Shown piece by piece: positions 45,879-55,333 of a stretch of 64,000 nucleotides of DNA. Under the pieces are notes generated by a model that saw only the letters and a program-made list of their open reading frames with translations, was not told the DNA's origin and ran no database searches. Location of the stretch: positions 558,001 to 622,000 of the forward strand of contig NZ_FPKV01000002.1 of assembly GCF_900114265.1 (NCBI RefSeq), given 5' to 3'. Position 1 is the first letter of the stretch. Each line of letters starts with the position of its first letter. This DNA is from Flaviramulus basaltis (GTDB lineage Bacteria > Bacteroidota > Bacteroidia > Flavobacteriales > Flavobacteriaceae). The translations under genes were made by a program, and so were the position numbers.

Positions 45879-47831
45879 TTATTGATTTTTAATTTGAGCT
45901 TTTACATTTTGTAAAGCCTCTTGGTTAACCACTACTTTATACTTTTCACTTAACTCTTTAATCCAATTTTCTTCTTTAAAATTTTGATAGTCGCTAATTA
46001 CACTTCCTTTAGCTTCATCAAATGTTTTTTGAGTTTCTGGTAATACATTTTTAACCTGTACGACTACAAATGCATTGTTATGTTTGTATATTTTTGAAAT
46101 ACCTTTTTTGAAATCGAAATTCTTAGGTAATGTTTGGTGTTCTTCGTCGATAATACCAGATGTAAATATAACGTCTATTTTATCATTGCTATTTACAAGT
46201 GATTTTATTTGATCTAAAGCCATATTCTTCTCTAACAATTTCGAAACCTTTTTAAGTGTTTTTTGTTTTTGAGAAGATGCTACCACAGCATCAACTCGTT
46301 TAGGGAATACATAATTCTCTTTATTATTTTTGTAATATTCTTGAATACCTATAGAGTCTGTTTTGGCTGCATTCCAAATAGTAGTTTCCATGAGTTCAAA
46401 TAGCAACAAACCATCTCTATATTCATCAACTATATAAGCAAATTCTTCGTTTTCGTCTTCTAAATTATCTTCATGATATTTTATTAAATTATCATTTAAA
46501 AACGATTCATATTTATCTGAAATGATTGATTCGTATGGTGCTTTTTGTGTTGGATTTCGCTGTGTTTTTATTAGGTAATCTCCAAAATCTGTATAAGAAA
46601 ATTGTTTATTTCCTATTTTAACTAAAGGTTTATCTGCCGCAAAATTAGTAGGTAGTTGCCATGTTCTTTTAAAATAATCATCATTAAGAATAGATTCAAA
46701 ATAACTTAAAGCTGTTTGATTATCAATAATATCATAATGCTTTTTGAGTTTATTAACCAAAGCCTCGTCTATAAGTTTAGACCTATCATCTCGCTTAACT
46801 TTTTCAATTAATTCAGATTTAATCGCTTCAAATTCTGGAATAGGTTTTTTATCATATAACTTAACAATATGCCAACCATAATTTGTTTTAAAAGGTTCTG
46901 AAACATCACCTATATTTTTTAATCCAAAAGCAACATCTTCAAACTCTTGAGCGCTTAATTGCCCCCCCGAAAATGGCGACAACATACCTCCTTTTGATGC
47001 TGAACTTTTATCATCTGAAAATTGTTTTGCTAAAGACTCAAAATCTTCACCTTGATTTATTTTTTTATAAATTTCTTGAATTCTAACTTCTGGGTTATAA
47101 GTCGTATCTCCTTTTTTATCTACCAACATGATATGCGCTACAGTGCGTTCTCCTCTTGATTTTCGTTTATCTAAAACATTAACAATATGATAACCAAACT
47201 GCGTTCTAAAAGGTTGAGAAATATCGCCTATAGCTGTATTAAAAGCTGCTGTTTCAAAATTATAAACCATTTTAAATCCTGAAAAATAGCCTAACTTTTC
47301 TCCATAAATGGTTTGTCCATTATGCACTTCTGCTCTAACTTTTTCAAACCCTTCTTTTAAAGCTCTTTCTCTTAGCTTCATTATATTATTGTATGCTACA
47401 AGAGTATCTTTTGGATTAGCATTTGAAGGTAATTTAACTAGAATATGATTCGCATTTACATCATAAGATATACGCTCATAAGCTTCTTCTACCAATGCAT
47501 CTGTTACCTTGCTATCTTTCATAAAACTTTTAGCAAGCTGTGTTTTGTAGTTAGACAACTCTCTAAGGTAAGATGGTTTTTTATTAAGCCCTAATGCTTC
47601 AGCTTCTTTTAACTTGAGCTTATAATTAGTAAAAAGCTTTAAATATTCATCAACATCTTTTTGAGATTCGTCTTGAACCAAATCTAAATTTTTATTGTAA
47701 ACTCTTAAAAATTCTGATGTGTAAACGGGTTCATCACCAACTGTAAAAAGTACCTCCTTAGAGTTTGATTGAGCGTTTACTTTTAAAAAAAATATGATAA
47801 AGAATAAACTAAGAAAAGTTCTTAATTTCAT
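45879..47831 (-). CDS. Periplasmic peptidyl-prolyl isomerase with two PpiC domains (first of operon)
   Basis: 650-aa exported foldase. Signal peptide about 1-20 (FLSLFFIIFFLKVNAQ). N-terminal helical SurA-like region (21-120), then two parvulin domains: about 120-225 (ANHILVKLPSNANPKD, FGYHIVNVLDK) and about 228-330 (VAHIMLVDKKG, FSDDKSSASKGGMLSPFSGG, YGWHIVKLYDK). The second half (330-650) is an uncharacterised region rich in Lys/Glu that ends FKEENWIKELSEKYKVVV. It heads a three-gene foldase operon with moxR. Likely chaperones nascent outer-membrane proteins. A good promoter lies upstream. Confidence 0.93.
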   Translation of the reverse strand: MKLRTFLSLFFIIFFLKVNAQSNSKEVLFTVGDEPVYTSEFLRVYNKNLDLVQDESQKDVDEYLKLFTNYKLKLKEAEALGLNKKPSYLRELSNYKTQLAKSFMKDSKVTDALVEEAYERISYDVNANHILVKLPSNANPKDTLVAYNNIMKLRERALKEGFEKVRAEVHNGQTIYGEKLGYFSGFKMVYNFETAAFNTAIGDISQPFRTQFGYHIVNVLDKRKSRGERTVAHIMLVDKKGDTTYNPEVRIQEIYKKINQGEDFESLAKQFSDDKSSASKGGMLSPFSGGQLSAQEFEDVAFGLKNIGDVSEPFKTNYGWHIVKLYDKKPIPEFEAIKSELIEKVKRDDRSKLIDEALVNKLKKHYDIIDNQTALSYFESILNDDYFKRTWQLPTNFAADKPLVKIGNKQFSYTDFGDYLIKTQRNPTQKAPYESIISDKYESFLNDNLIKYHEDNLEDENEEFAYIVDEYRDGLLLFELMETTIWNAAKTDSIGIQEYYKNNKENYVFPKRVDAVVASSQKQKTLKKVSKLLEKNMALDQIKSLVNSNDKIDVIFTSGIIDEEHQTLPKNFDFKKGISKIYKHNNAFVVVQVKNVLPETQKTFDEAKGSVISDYQNFKEENWIKELSEKYKVVVNQEALQNVKAQIKNQ

Positions 47832-47856
47832 AGTGCTAAAAATTATTAAACGGTTA

Positions 47857-47887
47857 CAAAAATACTAATATAAACCTATAATACAAG
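47857..47887 (-). promoter_or_regulatory. Promoter of the foldase-moxR operon
   Basis: On the minus strand, CTTG (47884-47887, 3 of 4 match to TTTG), 19-nt spacer, TATTTTTG (47857-47864, full -7 match). 25 nt before the start codon of the first foldase gene. Confidence 0.45.
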
Positions 47888-47934
47888 TTGTTTAACAAAC
47901 GATTAAAGAACATAAATATTATACTATTTATATT

Positions 47935-47942
47935 TACCTTTG
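47935..47942 (+). promoter_or_regulatory. Predicted -7 element for the 78-aa gene
   Basis: TACCTTTG, full match to TAnnTTTG, 48 nt before the start codon, diverging from the foldase promoter. Confidence 0.35.
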
Positions 47943-47990
47943 AATGCTATATAAAGTTGTTCTTCTTTTAATTTAAACAACAAAAAACAA

Positions 47991-48227
47991 ATGCGGAAAT
48001 TAAAATTAATATGGGATTTTCATGGTCCAGATGCTAGTAAAATAGCACAACACCATGAAATTCATTTAAAGGAATACATAAAAATAGAGCAACTAAATAT
48101 TTCTATTACAGGTTACGAAAATTTAAGCGATGTTCACACTATAGCTTTTTTAGTGGTTGATGAAAGTGAAATGAAACCTATAAGAGATGCTCTAAAACCA
48201 CACAGAGGACAAGTTTATTCTAAATAA
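47991..48227 (+). CDS. Small conserved protein of unknown function (78 aa)
   Basis: 78-aa soluble protein, no signal or membrane span. It reads MRKLKLIWDFHGPDASKIAQHH at the start and ends KPHRGQVYSK. The alternation of strand and helix (KLKLIWDF, SKIAQHHEIHLKEYI, QLNISITGYENL, HTIAFLVVDESEM, IRDALKPHRG) suggests a small alpha/beta ferredoxin-like fold. I do not recognise the family. Conserved-looking residues are the His pair in AQHHEIH and the central ITGYE. It has its own -7 box and converges on the next gene with a 2-nt gap. Supported as a real gene by its codon pattern and isolated, unshadowed frame. Confidence 0.8.
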   Translation: MRKLKLIWDFHGPDASKIAQHHEIHLKEYIKIEQLNISITGYENLSDVHTIAFLVVDESEMKPIRDALKPHRGQVYSK

Positions 48228-48229
48228 AA

Positions 48230-48496
48230 CTATTTTCCTTTTTTAAAGACATACGTATATAACCACATTAAAGTAAATGTAGGTATAACATCAAAACCTG
48301 GCAGCGCTTCTTCTACAAAAGTTACAACACCAGCTATTTTACCAATTTTACCCTTATAAAGTTTAGTCATTAACCAACCAGAAACTGGCGCCCAAATAAT
48401 ATCTGAAAATTCTCCAATACCAGGAATTATAAAAGACAGATATCCTATAGCATCTAGAACAATTCCTATTAATAGTTTTTTGTATTTGTTATTCAT
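48230..48496 (-). CDS. Small inner-membrane protein of unknown function (88 aa)
   Basis: 88-aa protein with a hydrophobic segment (about 8-36, IGIVLDAIGYLSFIIPGIGEFSDIIWAP read in pieces) and a second at about 70-84 (FTLMWLYTYVF). The PGxGEFxDxxWAP loop and the EEALPGFDVIPTFT segment look like conserved turns near the membrane. Small membrane proteins of this shape are common in Flavobacteriaceae and have no assigned role. The gene ends 2 nt from the convergent 78-aa gene. folE follows on the same strand upstream (56 nt gap), so it could be read from the folE transcript. Confidence 0.82.
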   Translation of the reverse strand: MNNKYKKLLIGIVLDAIGYLSFIIPGIGEFSDIIWAPVSGWLMTKLYKGKIGKIAGVVTFVEEALPGFDVIPTFTLMWLYTYVFKKGK

Positions 48497-48552
48497 TAAG
48501 TAATATTTATTGAGTACTTACAAACAAGAAGTATACCAAATTTTGTAAAAAA

Positions 48553-49140
48553 TTACTTCCCTATTAATTTTAAAAACTCGTTTCTGGTTTCAATTTTTTC
48601 AAACTGACCTCTAAAACCCGAAGTTGTAGTTATGGAGTTTTGTTTTTGTACACCGCGCATCATCATACACATATGAGATGCTTCAATAACAACAGCTACA
48701 CCTTGTGGTTTTAAAGTATCATTTATACAATCTAGAATTTGTTCTGTTAAGCGTTCTTGTACTTGTAATCGTCTCGCAAAAACATCAACAATTCTAGGTA
48801 ATTTACTTAACCCTACAATTTGACCATTAGGAATATATGCAATATGTGCTTTTCCAAAAAACGGTAGTATATGATGTTCGCAAAGCGAATAGAGTTCAAT
48901 GTCTTTTACTATAACCATTTCATTATAAGACTCTTTAAACATAGCTCCTTTAAGTATTTCAACAGGATCTTGACTATAACCTTGCGTTAAAAACTGCATC
49001 GCTTTTGCTGCGCGTTCGGGTGTTTTTAAAAGCCCATCTCTTTTAGTGTCTTCACCTAAATCTTTAATAATATTCTCATATCTTGTTTTAACATCATCTG
49101 TAACTTGCATGTTATACTCTTCAAAACTTTTGTACGGCAT
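48553..49140 (-). CDS. folE: GTP cyclohydrolase I
   Basis: Converts GTP to 7,8-dihydroneopterin triphosphate, first step of folate and pterin synthesis. 195 aa, typical. Visible: [50 protein letters not shown] (the zinc ligands C and H in LCEHH), [12 protein letters not shown] and [17 protein letters not shown], which supplies the second zinc cysteine. All metal ligands are in place. No other folate gene is adjacent. Confidence 0.98.
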   Translation of the reverse strand: MPYKSFEEYNMQVTDDVKTRYENIIKDLGEDTKRDGLLKTPERAAKAMQFLTQGYSQDPVEILKGAMFKESYNEMVIVKDIELYSLCEHHILPFFGKAHIAYIPNGQIVGLSKLPRIVDVFARRLQVQERLTEQILDCINDTLKPQGVAVVIEASHMCMMMRGVQKQNSITTTSGFRGQFEKIETRNEFLKLIGK

Positions 49141-49351
49141 AGTATCATTTTTAATAATTTAAAAGTAAGCATAATTACCCTATTAAAGAAAAGTTATAAT
49201 GATTCAGAAACATTAACAATCTGTTTTTTATTTTAACTTTTATTTATGAAAACAACTCTTCATCAAATTTAAATTTGTCAGAAACTGTAACAAAACAAAA
49301 TCTTTATTGTCTTTAAAAAACAATAAAAACTCATCAATCAAATCAAAATCA

Positions 49352-51844
49352 ATGAAATTATCTTATGTTTTCATTCTGCTTTTCTTGTATTTACCTCAAA
49401 TTGAAGCACAAAACAAAAAAACTTACAACATTACTAGAACCGAAAAAACTCCAACAATTGATGGTATTTTAAATGAAACTATTTGGCAAAACGCACAAGT
49501 TGCCACTGATTTTATACAATTTAGACCAGAAATTGGTAAAAGTCCAGCCGAAAATAAAAGAACAGAAGTTAAAATGAGTTATGATGATAATGCTATATAT
49601 ATCGCAGCTCATTTATATGAAGTTTCGACCGATATGATGCGTCAATTTACACAGCGTGATAATTTTGGTCAAAATGATTTTTTTGCCATTATTTTTAACC
49701 CAAATAATGATGCACAAAATAACACAGAATTTTTTGTGTTTAGCTCTGGCACACAAGCCGATGCTGTTGAAAGTCCAAATAACGGTGAAGATTTTGGATG
49801 GAATGCTGTTTGGGAAAGTGCTGTTAAAATAGTTGAAGATGGTTGGGTAGTTGAAGTAAAAATACCATACAGAGCTCTTCGTTTCACACAACAAGAAGAC
49901 CCAACTTGGGGCATTCAATTTCATAGGCATTACAGAAAAACACGTTCGCAATACACATGGAATCCTGTTGATGTTACTAAAGGGAACATAGGGTTATATA
50001 ATGCCGAACTTAAAGGATTAAAAAACATAACACCACCAACAAGGTTAAGCTTTTATCCTTACGCTTCTGGATTGGTTAGTACTTTTGATGGTGAAACTAA
50101 AACCGATTTTGCTGCAGGTTTAGATGTTAAATATGGTATAACAGAAAATATTACCTTGGATGCTACTTTAATACCCGATTTTAGTCAAGCAGGTTTTGAT
50201 GATGTTAAACTAAACCTAGGTCCCTTTGAACAACAATTTACAGAACAACGTCAATTCTTTACAGAAGGCGTTGACTTGTTTAATAAAGGCAATCTTTTTT
50301 ACACCAGACGAATTGGCGACAATCCATCAAGAGTTCCAGAAATTGATGATGATGAAAAAATATTAAATTATCCCGAAAAAGTACAACTTCTTAATGCCGT
50401 AAAAATTTCTGGTAGAACAAAAAAAGGATTAGGCATAGGTTTCTTTAATGCAATAACCGAAAAAACTTCAGTAAACATTGAAAAAACAGAAACAATAAAC
50501 GAGAATACACCTAGTGAAGAAAATATAAAAACAAATAGACAAGCCATTATTGAGCCGCTTGCCAATTATAATATAATGGTTCTAGACCAACAATTTAACA
50601 AAAACTCATCTGTAACTTTAATTAATACAAACGTTACAAGAAATGGAAATTTTAAAGATGCTAATGTCACTGGTTTATTATTAGACTTAGTTAATAAAAA
50701 GAACACCTATGGAGCTATTGGTGAAATAAAAATGAGTTCTTTTAATGATATTGACAACAAAGAAAATGGTTATAGTGCTAAATTTGGTGTTGGCAAAAAT
50801 AGTGGCAAAATACGCTATAGTGCAACATATAGTTATGCAGACGAGAATTACGATATTAATGATTTAGGGATTTTATTCAGAAATAATTATAGTAATTTTA
50901 GTACTGATATTAGTTACCGAATTTTTGAACCAACAAAAGCATTTAACAATATGTATATGGGTGCTTGGTTTAATTACAATCAATTAGCAAACCCTAATAC
51001 AATTACAGGCGCAAATACAGGATTTGAATTTAATGCTACAACAAAAAAACTACATGCTTTCGGCATAAACGCTAATTGGAATATTGGAAAGCAGTACGAT
51101 TATTTTGAACCTAGAAATGGCTTTAATAGCTATTTTATAAGTAAAGACTACGCACAAACAAACCTTTGGATTTCGTCAAATTATAATAACTTTTTTGCCA
51201 TAGACTCCAATTTTGGCTATGCAAGGTATTTTGATAATGAAAGGGAAAATTTTAATAACTATTGGTATAGTATAAATCCTCGTTTTAAATTTAACGATAA
51301 ATTCCTATTAGTTTTTGGCTATTCTTATGATGATTACACCGCTGCAAGAGGCTATATAAACGGGCAAGATGTTGATGGTGAAATCATATTTGGTCAACGT
51401 GAATTAATTGAAACAACTGCTAGTATATCGGGGAGTTATAACTTTAATTCGTTTAACGCAATAACCTTAAGTTTTAGAAATTATTTAAGTCGAGTTACTT
51501 ACGATAATCAAGTTTATAATTTGCAAGATAACGGCACACTTCAAGTCTCTGATACAAACACAAAATATACTATTGGAGAAGATTCAGATTTTAATCCGGA
51601 TGCCAATTTTAACACATGGAATTTAGACCTTAGTTACACATGGCAGTTTGCCCCTGGAAGCCAATTAACAGCGCTCTACCGTAATCAAATATTTAATTTA
51701 ACAAATACATCGCAAGACAGTTACTTTAAAAGTTTAAATAACTTATTCAATCAAGAAAAACAAAATACGTTTTCTTTAAGGCTTGTTTATTTTATAGATT
51801 ATAATGATGTTAAAAATGTATTTAAGAAGAAAAGTAATTCTTAA
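49352..51844 (+). CDS. DUF5916 outer-membrane protein with CBM9-like N-terminal domain
   Basis: 830-aa exported protein. The start is set at ATG 49352, which gives the signal peptide MKLSYVFILLFLYLPQIEAQ; a TTG 45 nt upstream would put 15 polar residues ahead of it. N-terminal carbohydrate-binding family 9-like domain (about 25-185: TPTIDGILNETIWQNAQ, DDNAIYIAAHLYE, WGIQFHRHYRKT), then a DUF5916 domain with many alternating aromatic beta-strands typical of an outer-membrane barrel, ending in a hydrophobic strand (TFSLRLVYFIDYNDV). Substrate unknown; relatives occur near peptidases or polysaccharide-use genes, but not here. Monocistronic. Confidence 0.92.
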   Translation: MKLSYVFILLFLYLPQIEAQNKKTYNITRTEKTPTIDGILNETIWQNAQVATDFIQFRPEIGKSPAENKRTEVKMSYDDNAIYIAAHLYEVSTDMMRQFTQRDNFGQNDFFAIIFNPNNDAQNNTEFFVFSSGTQADAVESPNNGEDFGWNAVWESAVKIVEDGWVVEVKIPYRALRFTQQEDPTWGIQFHRHYRKTRSQYTWNPVDVTKGNIGLYNAELKGLKNITPPTRLSFYPYASGLVSTFDGETKTDFAAGLDVKYGITENITLDATLIPDFSQAGFDDVKLNLGPFEQQFTEQRQFFTEGVDLFNKGNLFYTRRIGDNPSRVPEIDDDEKILNYPEKVQLLNAVKISGRTKKGLGIGFFNAITEKTSVNIEKTETINENTPSEENIKTNRQAIIEPLANYNIMVLDQQFNKNSSVTLINTNVTRNGNFKDANVTGLLLDLVNKKNTYGAIGEIKMSSFNDIDNKENGYSAKFGVGKNSGKIRYSATYSYADENYDINDLGILFRNNYSNFSTDISYRIFEPTKAFNNMYMGAWFNYNQLANPNTITGANTGFEFNATTKKLHAFGINANWNIGKQYDYFEPRNGFNSYFISKDYAQTNLWISSNYNNFFAIDSNFGYARYFDNERENFNNYWYSINPRFKFNDKFLLVFGYSYDDYTAARGYINGQDVDGEIIFGQRELIETTASISGSYNFNSFNAITLSFRNYLSRVTYDNQVYNLQDNGTLQVSDTNTKYTIGEDSDFNPDANFNTWNLDLSYTWQFAPGSQLTALYRNQIFNLTNTSQDSYFKSLNNLFNQEKQNTFSLRLVYFIDYNDVKNVFKKKSNS

Positions 51845-51894
51845 TTGTACATCACATCTTAAAGTAGTAAATTCACAGCTATTAATTTTTATTG

Positions 51895-52557
51895 ATGATT
51901 CAAGCAAAAAATATTCATAAATATTACGGCGATTTACAAGTTTTAAAAGGCGTAGATATTCATATTAAAAAAGGAGAAATAGTCTCCATAGTTGGGGCAT
52001 CTGGCGCAGGAAAAACAACATTATTACAAATATTAGGCACTTTAGATAAAGCCTCATCAAATGATGATTTTCAACTAAATATAAATAATACTAGCATAAA
52101 TTCTTTAGGTGATAAAGCATTAGCTAAATTTAGAAATGAACACATTGGATTTATCTTTCAATTTCATCAATTATTACCAGAATTTACTGCATTAGAAAAT
52201 GTTTGTTTACCTGCATTTATAAAAGGTACTAAAAAAACTGAAGCTGAAAAAAGAGCAAAAGAACTTTTAGATTTCTTAGGATTAGCAAATAGATATAATC
52301 ATAAACCCAGTGAACTTTCTGGTGGCGAACAACAACGTGTTGCTGTTGCAAGGGCGCTTATAAATAATCCTGATTTAATTTTTGCCGATGAGCCTTCAGG
52401 TAATTTAGATAGCGAATCTGCCGAAAACTTACACAATCTCTTCTTTAAACTCCGTGATGAATTTGGGCAAACTTTCGTAATTGTAACCCACAATGAAGAA
52501 TTAGCCAATATGGCTGATAGAAAGTTGACAATGATTGACGGAAATATTGTAAGATAA
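51895..52557 (+). CDS. lolD: LolD-type lipoprotein-release ABC ATPase
   Basis: 220-aa ABC ATPase of the LolD/MacB-like group, which energises release of lipoproteins from the inner membrane (LolCDE). Walker A GASGAGKT (about 34-41), Q-loop [16 protein letters not shown], signature [15 protein letters not shown], Walker [14 protein letters not shown]-loop VTHNEEL. Start set at ATG 51895; the TTG immediately before it is not needed. The permease genes (lolC/lolE-like) are not in the window, so the partner must be elsewhere, and a generic MacB-type export role remains possible. Confidence 0.9.
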   Translation: MIQAKNIHKYYGDLQVLKGVDIHIKKGEIVSIVGASGAGKTTLLQILGTLDKASSNDDFQLNINNTSINSLGDKALAKFRNEHIGFIFQFHQLLPEFTALENVCLPAFIKGTKKTEAEKRAKELLDFLGLANRYNHKPSELSGGEQQRVAVARALINNPDLIFADEPSGNLDSESAENLHNLFFKLRDEFGQTFVIVTHNEELANMADRKLTMIDGNIVR

Positions 52558-52681
52558 TTTATAACTCTTTAAATCTTTTATTACTTAGGAAACAAAAAAT
52601 TATAACACAACTAAAAATGAAGATGTTATAATTTTTTCGTAAATTAGAAGAGATATTTACCAACTTCTAAACCACCTAGTT

Positions 52682-53149
52682 ATGAAATTTTACTTCACCA
52701 CTCTTTTAGTAGCTTTTTTTTTAATTTCATGTAAAAATGATAAAATGTCCGATAACAAAACTGTTATGGAAAATAACGACAACCAGCCAAGTCTTGTTGG
52801 AGTATGGCAAATGGTAGGTTATTACAACTATAATGACAACAAAATTGTAGACTCCTTTATGAGTAGTGAAACTTATAAACAAATTAAAATTTATACTCCT
52901 ACAAAAGTTATGTGGAGTAGATTAAATAAACAAGATTCTACCGATTGGTTTGGTTTTGGAAACTATAAAATTACAGATAACACATTAACAGAAAATTTGG
53001 TTTATGGCTCAAACACAATGAATAAAACCATTGAAAAAAATAATGAGTTTAACTTTGAACTAGTTTTAAACGAAGATACTTACAATCAAATTGAACTTGA
53101 CGAAAATGGCGATCGTATTCTATCTGAAAACTACATAAGAATAGAATAG
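52682..53149 (+). CDS. Small lipoprotein, lipocalin-like (unknown function)
   Basis: 155-aa probable lipoprotein: signal MKFYFTTLLVAFFLISC with lipobox Cys17 (FLISC). A polar Asn-rich linker follows, then a beta-rich domain (LVGVWQMVGYYNYND, QIKIYTPTKVMWSRL, WFGFGNYKITDNTLTENLVYG, NQIELDENGDRILSENYIRI) resembling lipocalin-like small lipoproteins of Bacteroidota. I cannot assign a ligand. Asp/Asn at +2 would normally favour inner-membrane retention in enterics (here Lys-Asn follows Cys); in Bacteroidota that rule is not reliable. Single gene. Confidence 0.85.
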   Translation: MKFYFTTLLVAFFLISCKNDKMSDNKTVMENNDNQPSLVGVWQMVGYYNYNDNKIVDSFMSSETYKQIKIYTPTKVMWSRLNKQDSTDWFGFGNYKITDNTLTENLVYGSNTMNKTIEKNNEFNFELVLNEDTYNQIELDENGDRILSENYIRIE

Positions 53150-53184
53150 ACTCACACTAACACCTTTAATAAAAAAACAGTTAT

Positions 53185-53192
53185 TACATTTG
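53185..53192 (+). promoter_or_regulatory. Predicted -7 element for the TIGR02757 gene
   Basis: TACATTTG, full match to TAnnTTTG, 19 nt before the TTG start codon. Immediately downstream is a small hairpin TTGAGT-AAAA-ACTCAA (53193-53208) ending 3 nt before the start. Confidence 0.35.
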
Positions 53193-53211
53193 TTGAGTAA
53201 AAACTCAATAA

Positions 53212-53988
53212 TTGACTAATTCACTTAATTCATTAGAACTAAAAGATTTTCTAGACAGTAAGGTCGAACAATACAATAATCCTTTATTTATTGATAGCGA
53301 TCCTATTCAAATCCCTCATCGTTTTTCTTTAAAAGAAGATATTGAAATTGCAGGTTTTTTAACTGCAACAATAGCATGGGGAAACAGAAAAAGCATTATT
53401 AATAATGCAAATAAACTCATGCTTTTACTTGATAACTCGCCATATGATTTTGTAATAAATCATCAGGAAAGCGATTTAGAAAAACTACAACCCTTTGTAC
53501 ATAGAACTTTTAATGGCGATGATTGCATTCAGTTTACTAAATCACTTCAAAATATCTATAAAAATCACTCTGGCCTAGAATCTGTTTTTGTTAAACATGC
53601 AGAAAAAGACTCACTTCAAAAATCAATTTCAAACTTTAAAACCACCTTTTTTGAAATTGAACATTTACAACGCACACAAAAACATGTAAGCGATCCTTTA
53701 AAAAACTCGGCAGCAAAACGTATTAATATGTTTTTACGTTGGATGGTTAGAAAGAACAATACAGGTGTAGACTTTGGTATTTGGAAAAATATTGCTCCAT
53801 CTCAACTTTCCTGTCCTTTAGATGTACATTCTGGAAATGTTGCTAGAAAACTAGGGCTGTTAACCCGAAAACAAAATGATGCTAAAGCCTTATTAGAGTT
53901 AGATACAGCTTTAAGAAAGCTAGATGTTAATGATCCTGTTAAATACGATTTCGCGTTATTTGGTTTAGGAGTTTTTGAAAGTTTTTAA
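53212..53988 (+). CDS. TIGR02757 (DUF2400) family protein
   Basis: 258-aa protein of the TIGR02757 family, unknown function, widespread in Bacteroidota and related phyla. Start is TTG; no in-frame ATG lies nearby, and the upstream promoter fits it. Recognisable segments: IPHRFSLKEDIEIAGFLTATIAWGNRKSIINNANKLM (read in pieces), PFVHRTFNGDDCIQF, SAAKRINMFLRWMVRKN, DFGIWKNIAPSQLSCPLDVHSGNVARKLGLL, KLDVNDPVKYDFALFGLGV. The RLNMFLRWMVR and LDVHSGNVAR motifs suggest a helical DNA-glycosylase-like (HhH-GPD) fold; this is inference. Single gene. Confidence 0.9.
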   Translation: MTNSLNSLELKDFLDSKVEQYNNPLFIDSDPIQIPHRFSLKEDIEIAGFLTATIAWGNRKSIINNANKLMLLLDNSPYDFVINHQESDLEKLQPFVHRTFNGDDCIQFTKSLQNIYKNHSGLESVFVKHAEKDSLQKSISNFKTTFFEIEHLQRTQKHVSDPLKNSAAKRINMFLRWMVRKNNTGVDFGIWKNIAPSQLSCPLDVHSGNVARKLGLLTRKQNDAKALLELDTALRKLDVNDPVKYDFALFGLGVFESF

Positions 53989-54052
53989 GTAATTTTTAAA
54001 ACTCTTTATTCTTTTTTTGCGTATACTTACATGCCTTCAAAATTATCTTATA

Positions 54053-55249
54053 ATGATTAAACCGGAATTACCTAATAATGAATCTAGACGTTTAGAAATA
54101 GTAAAGCAATATAATTTACTAGACACTTTACCGGAATCTGATTTTGATAACATTACAAATTTAGTTGCTAGTATCTGTGATGTTCCTATTTCATTAATTA
54201 CTCTTTTAGATGCTGACAGAAATTTTCTGAAATCTCATTATGGTCTGTCGTTAACAGAATCTCCTCGCGATGTTTCATTTTGTGGACATGCAATTTTAAG
54301 TGACGAGCCCATATTCATTATAAAAGACGCTACAAAAGATGAGCGTTTTCATGATAATCCAGTTGTAGGAGAAAACAATCTTTCTTTTTATGCAGGTGTC
54401 CCATTAGTTAACCCAGAAGGCTTCCCCTTAGGCACACTTTGTGTTTATGATAATAAGCCAAGAGAATTAACTGAAAAACAAAAAGAAGCTTTAATAATTT
54501 TAGCCAAACAAGTAGTTAATCTTTTTGAGTTAAGATTTAGAAATACAATGCTTAATGAAACACTTTCTAATTTAAATGAGCGAAATAATACATTAAAAAC
54601 TTTTGCGAATAAAGTTTCTCACGATTTAAAATCGCCATTAGCAAACATAACTTCTTTATCTAATTTATTTAAAGATGAATTGAAAGTTTCTCATCCAGAA
54701 ATCGATTTAGAATATTTAAATTATATTGAAAAATCTGCAGATACACTAAGAGCTTATATCGACGGAATTCTAAAACATTACAAAACAGAAGAATTACTTG
54801 AAAATGAAAAGAAAGAAACTAAGTTAGAAGATGTATTTAATTCTATAAAAACAATTTTAACACTTAGCCCTAATCATTTTAAACTACTTCACAAAGCTTC
54901 TTTGTTTAATGTAAACGAATCTGCTTTAGAACAAATTCTTTTAAATTTAGTAGATAATGGTTTTAAATATAATTTAAACGAATTACCAGTAGTAACCATT
55001 GATTATTCTGAAGACGATACACATCATATTTTTTATGTAAAAGATAATGGTATTGGTATAGAACCAAATAAACAAGCAACTTTATTCGATTTATTTAATA
55101 CTGCTCACGATGCAGATAAAAATGGAAATAAAGGTACTGGTATTGGTTTATACACTGTAAAAACACTTATAAATAAAATGGGTGGAACTATAGAAGTAAG
55201 CTCTGTAATTAATAAAGAAACAACTTTTAAATTTACGCTAGCTAAGTAA
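54053..55249 (+). CDS. GAF-domain sensor histidine kinase
   Basis: 398-aa soluble histidine kinase; the start is set at ATG 54053 (MIKPELPNNESRRLEIVKQYNLL), not the TTG 36 nt upstream. N-terminal GAF domain (about 25-165: FDNITNLVASICDVPISLITLLD, RDVSFCGHAILSDEPIFIIKDA, FYAGVPLVNPEGFPLGTLCVYD), then HisKA-type dimerisation helix with H190 in FANKVSHDLKSPLANI, and the ATPase domain with LLNLVDNGFKYN (N-box), KDNGIGI (G1) and GTGIGLYTVKTLI (G2). No membrane span, so it senses a cytoplasmic cue. No response regulator is adjacent. The same kinase core style as the H912 kinase, but unrelated input. Confidence 0.93.
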   Translation: MIKPELPNNESRRLEIVKQYNLLDTLPESDFDNITNLVASICDVPISLITLLDADRNFLKSHYGLSLTESPRDVSFCGHAILSDEPIFIIKDATKDERFHDNPVVGENNLSFYAGVPLVNPEGFPLGTLCVYDNKPRELTEKQKEALIILAKQVVNLFELRFRNTMLNETLSNLNERNNTLKTFANKVSHDLKSPLANITSLSNLFKDELKVSHPEIDLEYLNYIEKSADTLRAYIDGILKHYKTEELLENEKKETKLEDVFNSIKTILTLSPNHFKLLHKASLFNVNESALEQILLNLVDNGFKYNLNELPVVTIDYSEDDTHHIFYVKDNGIGIEPNKQATLFDLFNTAHDADKNGNKGTGIGLYTVKTLINKMGGTIEVSSVINKETTFKFTLAK

Positions 55250-55333
55250 AACAATGTTATTTTAGTTAGTTATACTTAGTTTTTTGAAAGATTTGTTTTT
55301 GCTACCTTTAACAATAACAAACTAACATCAATC

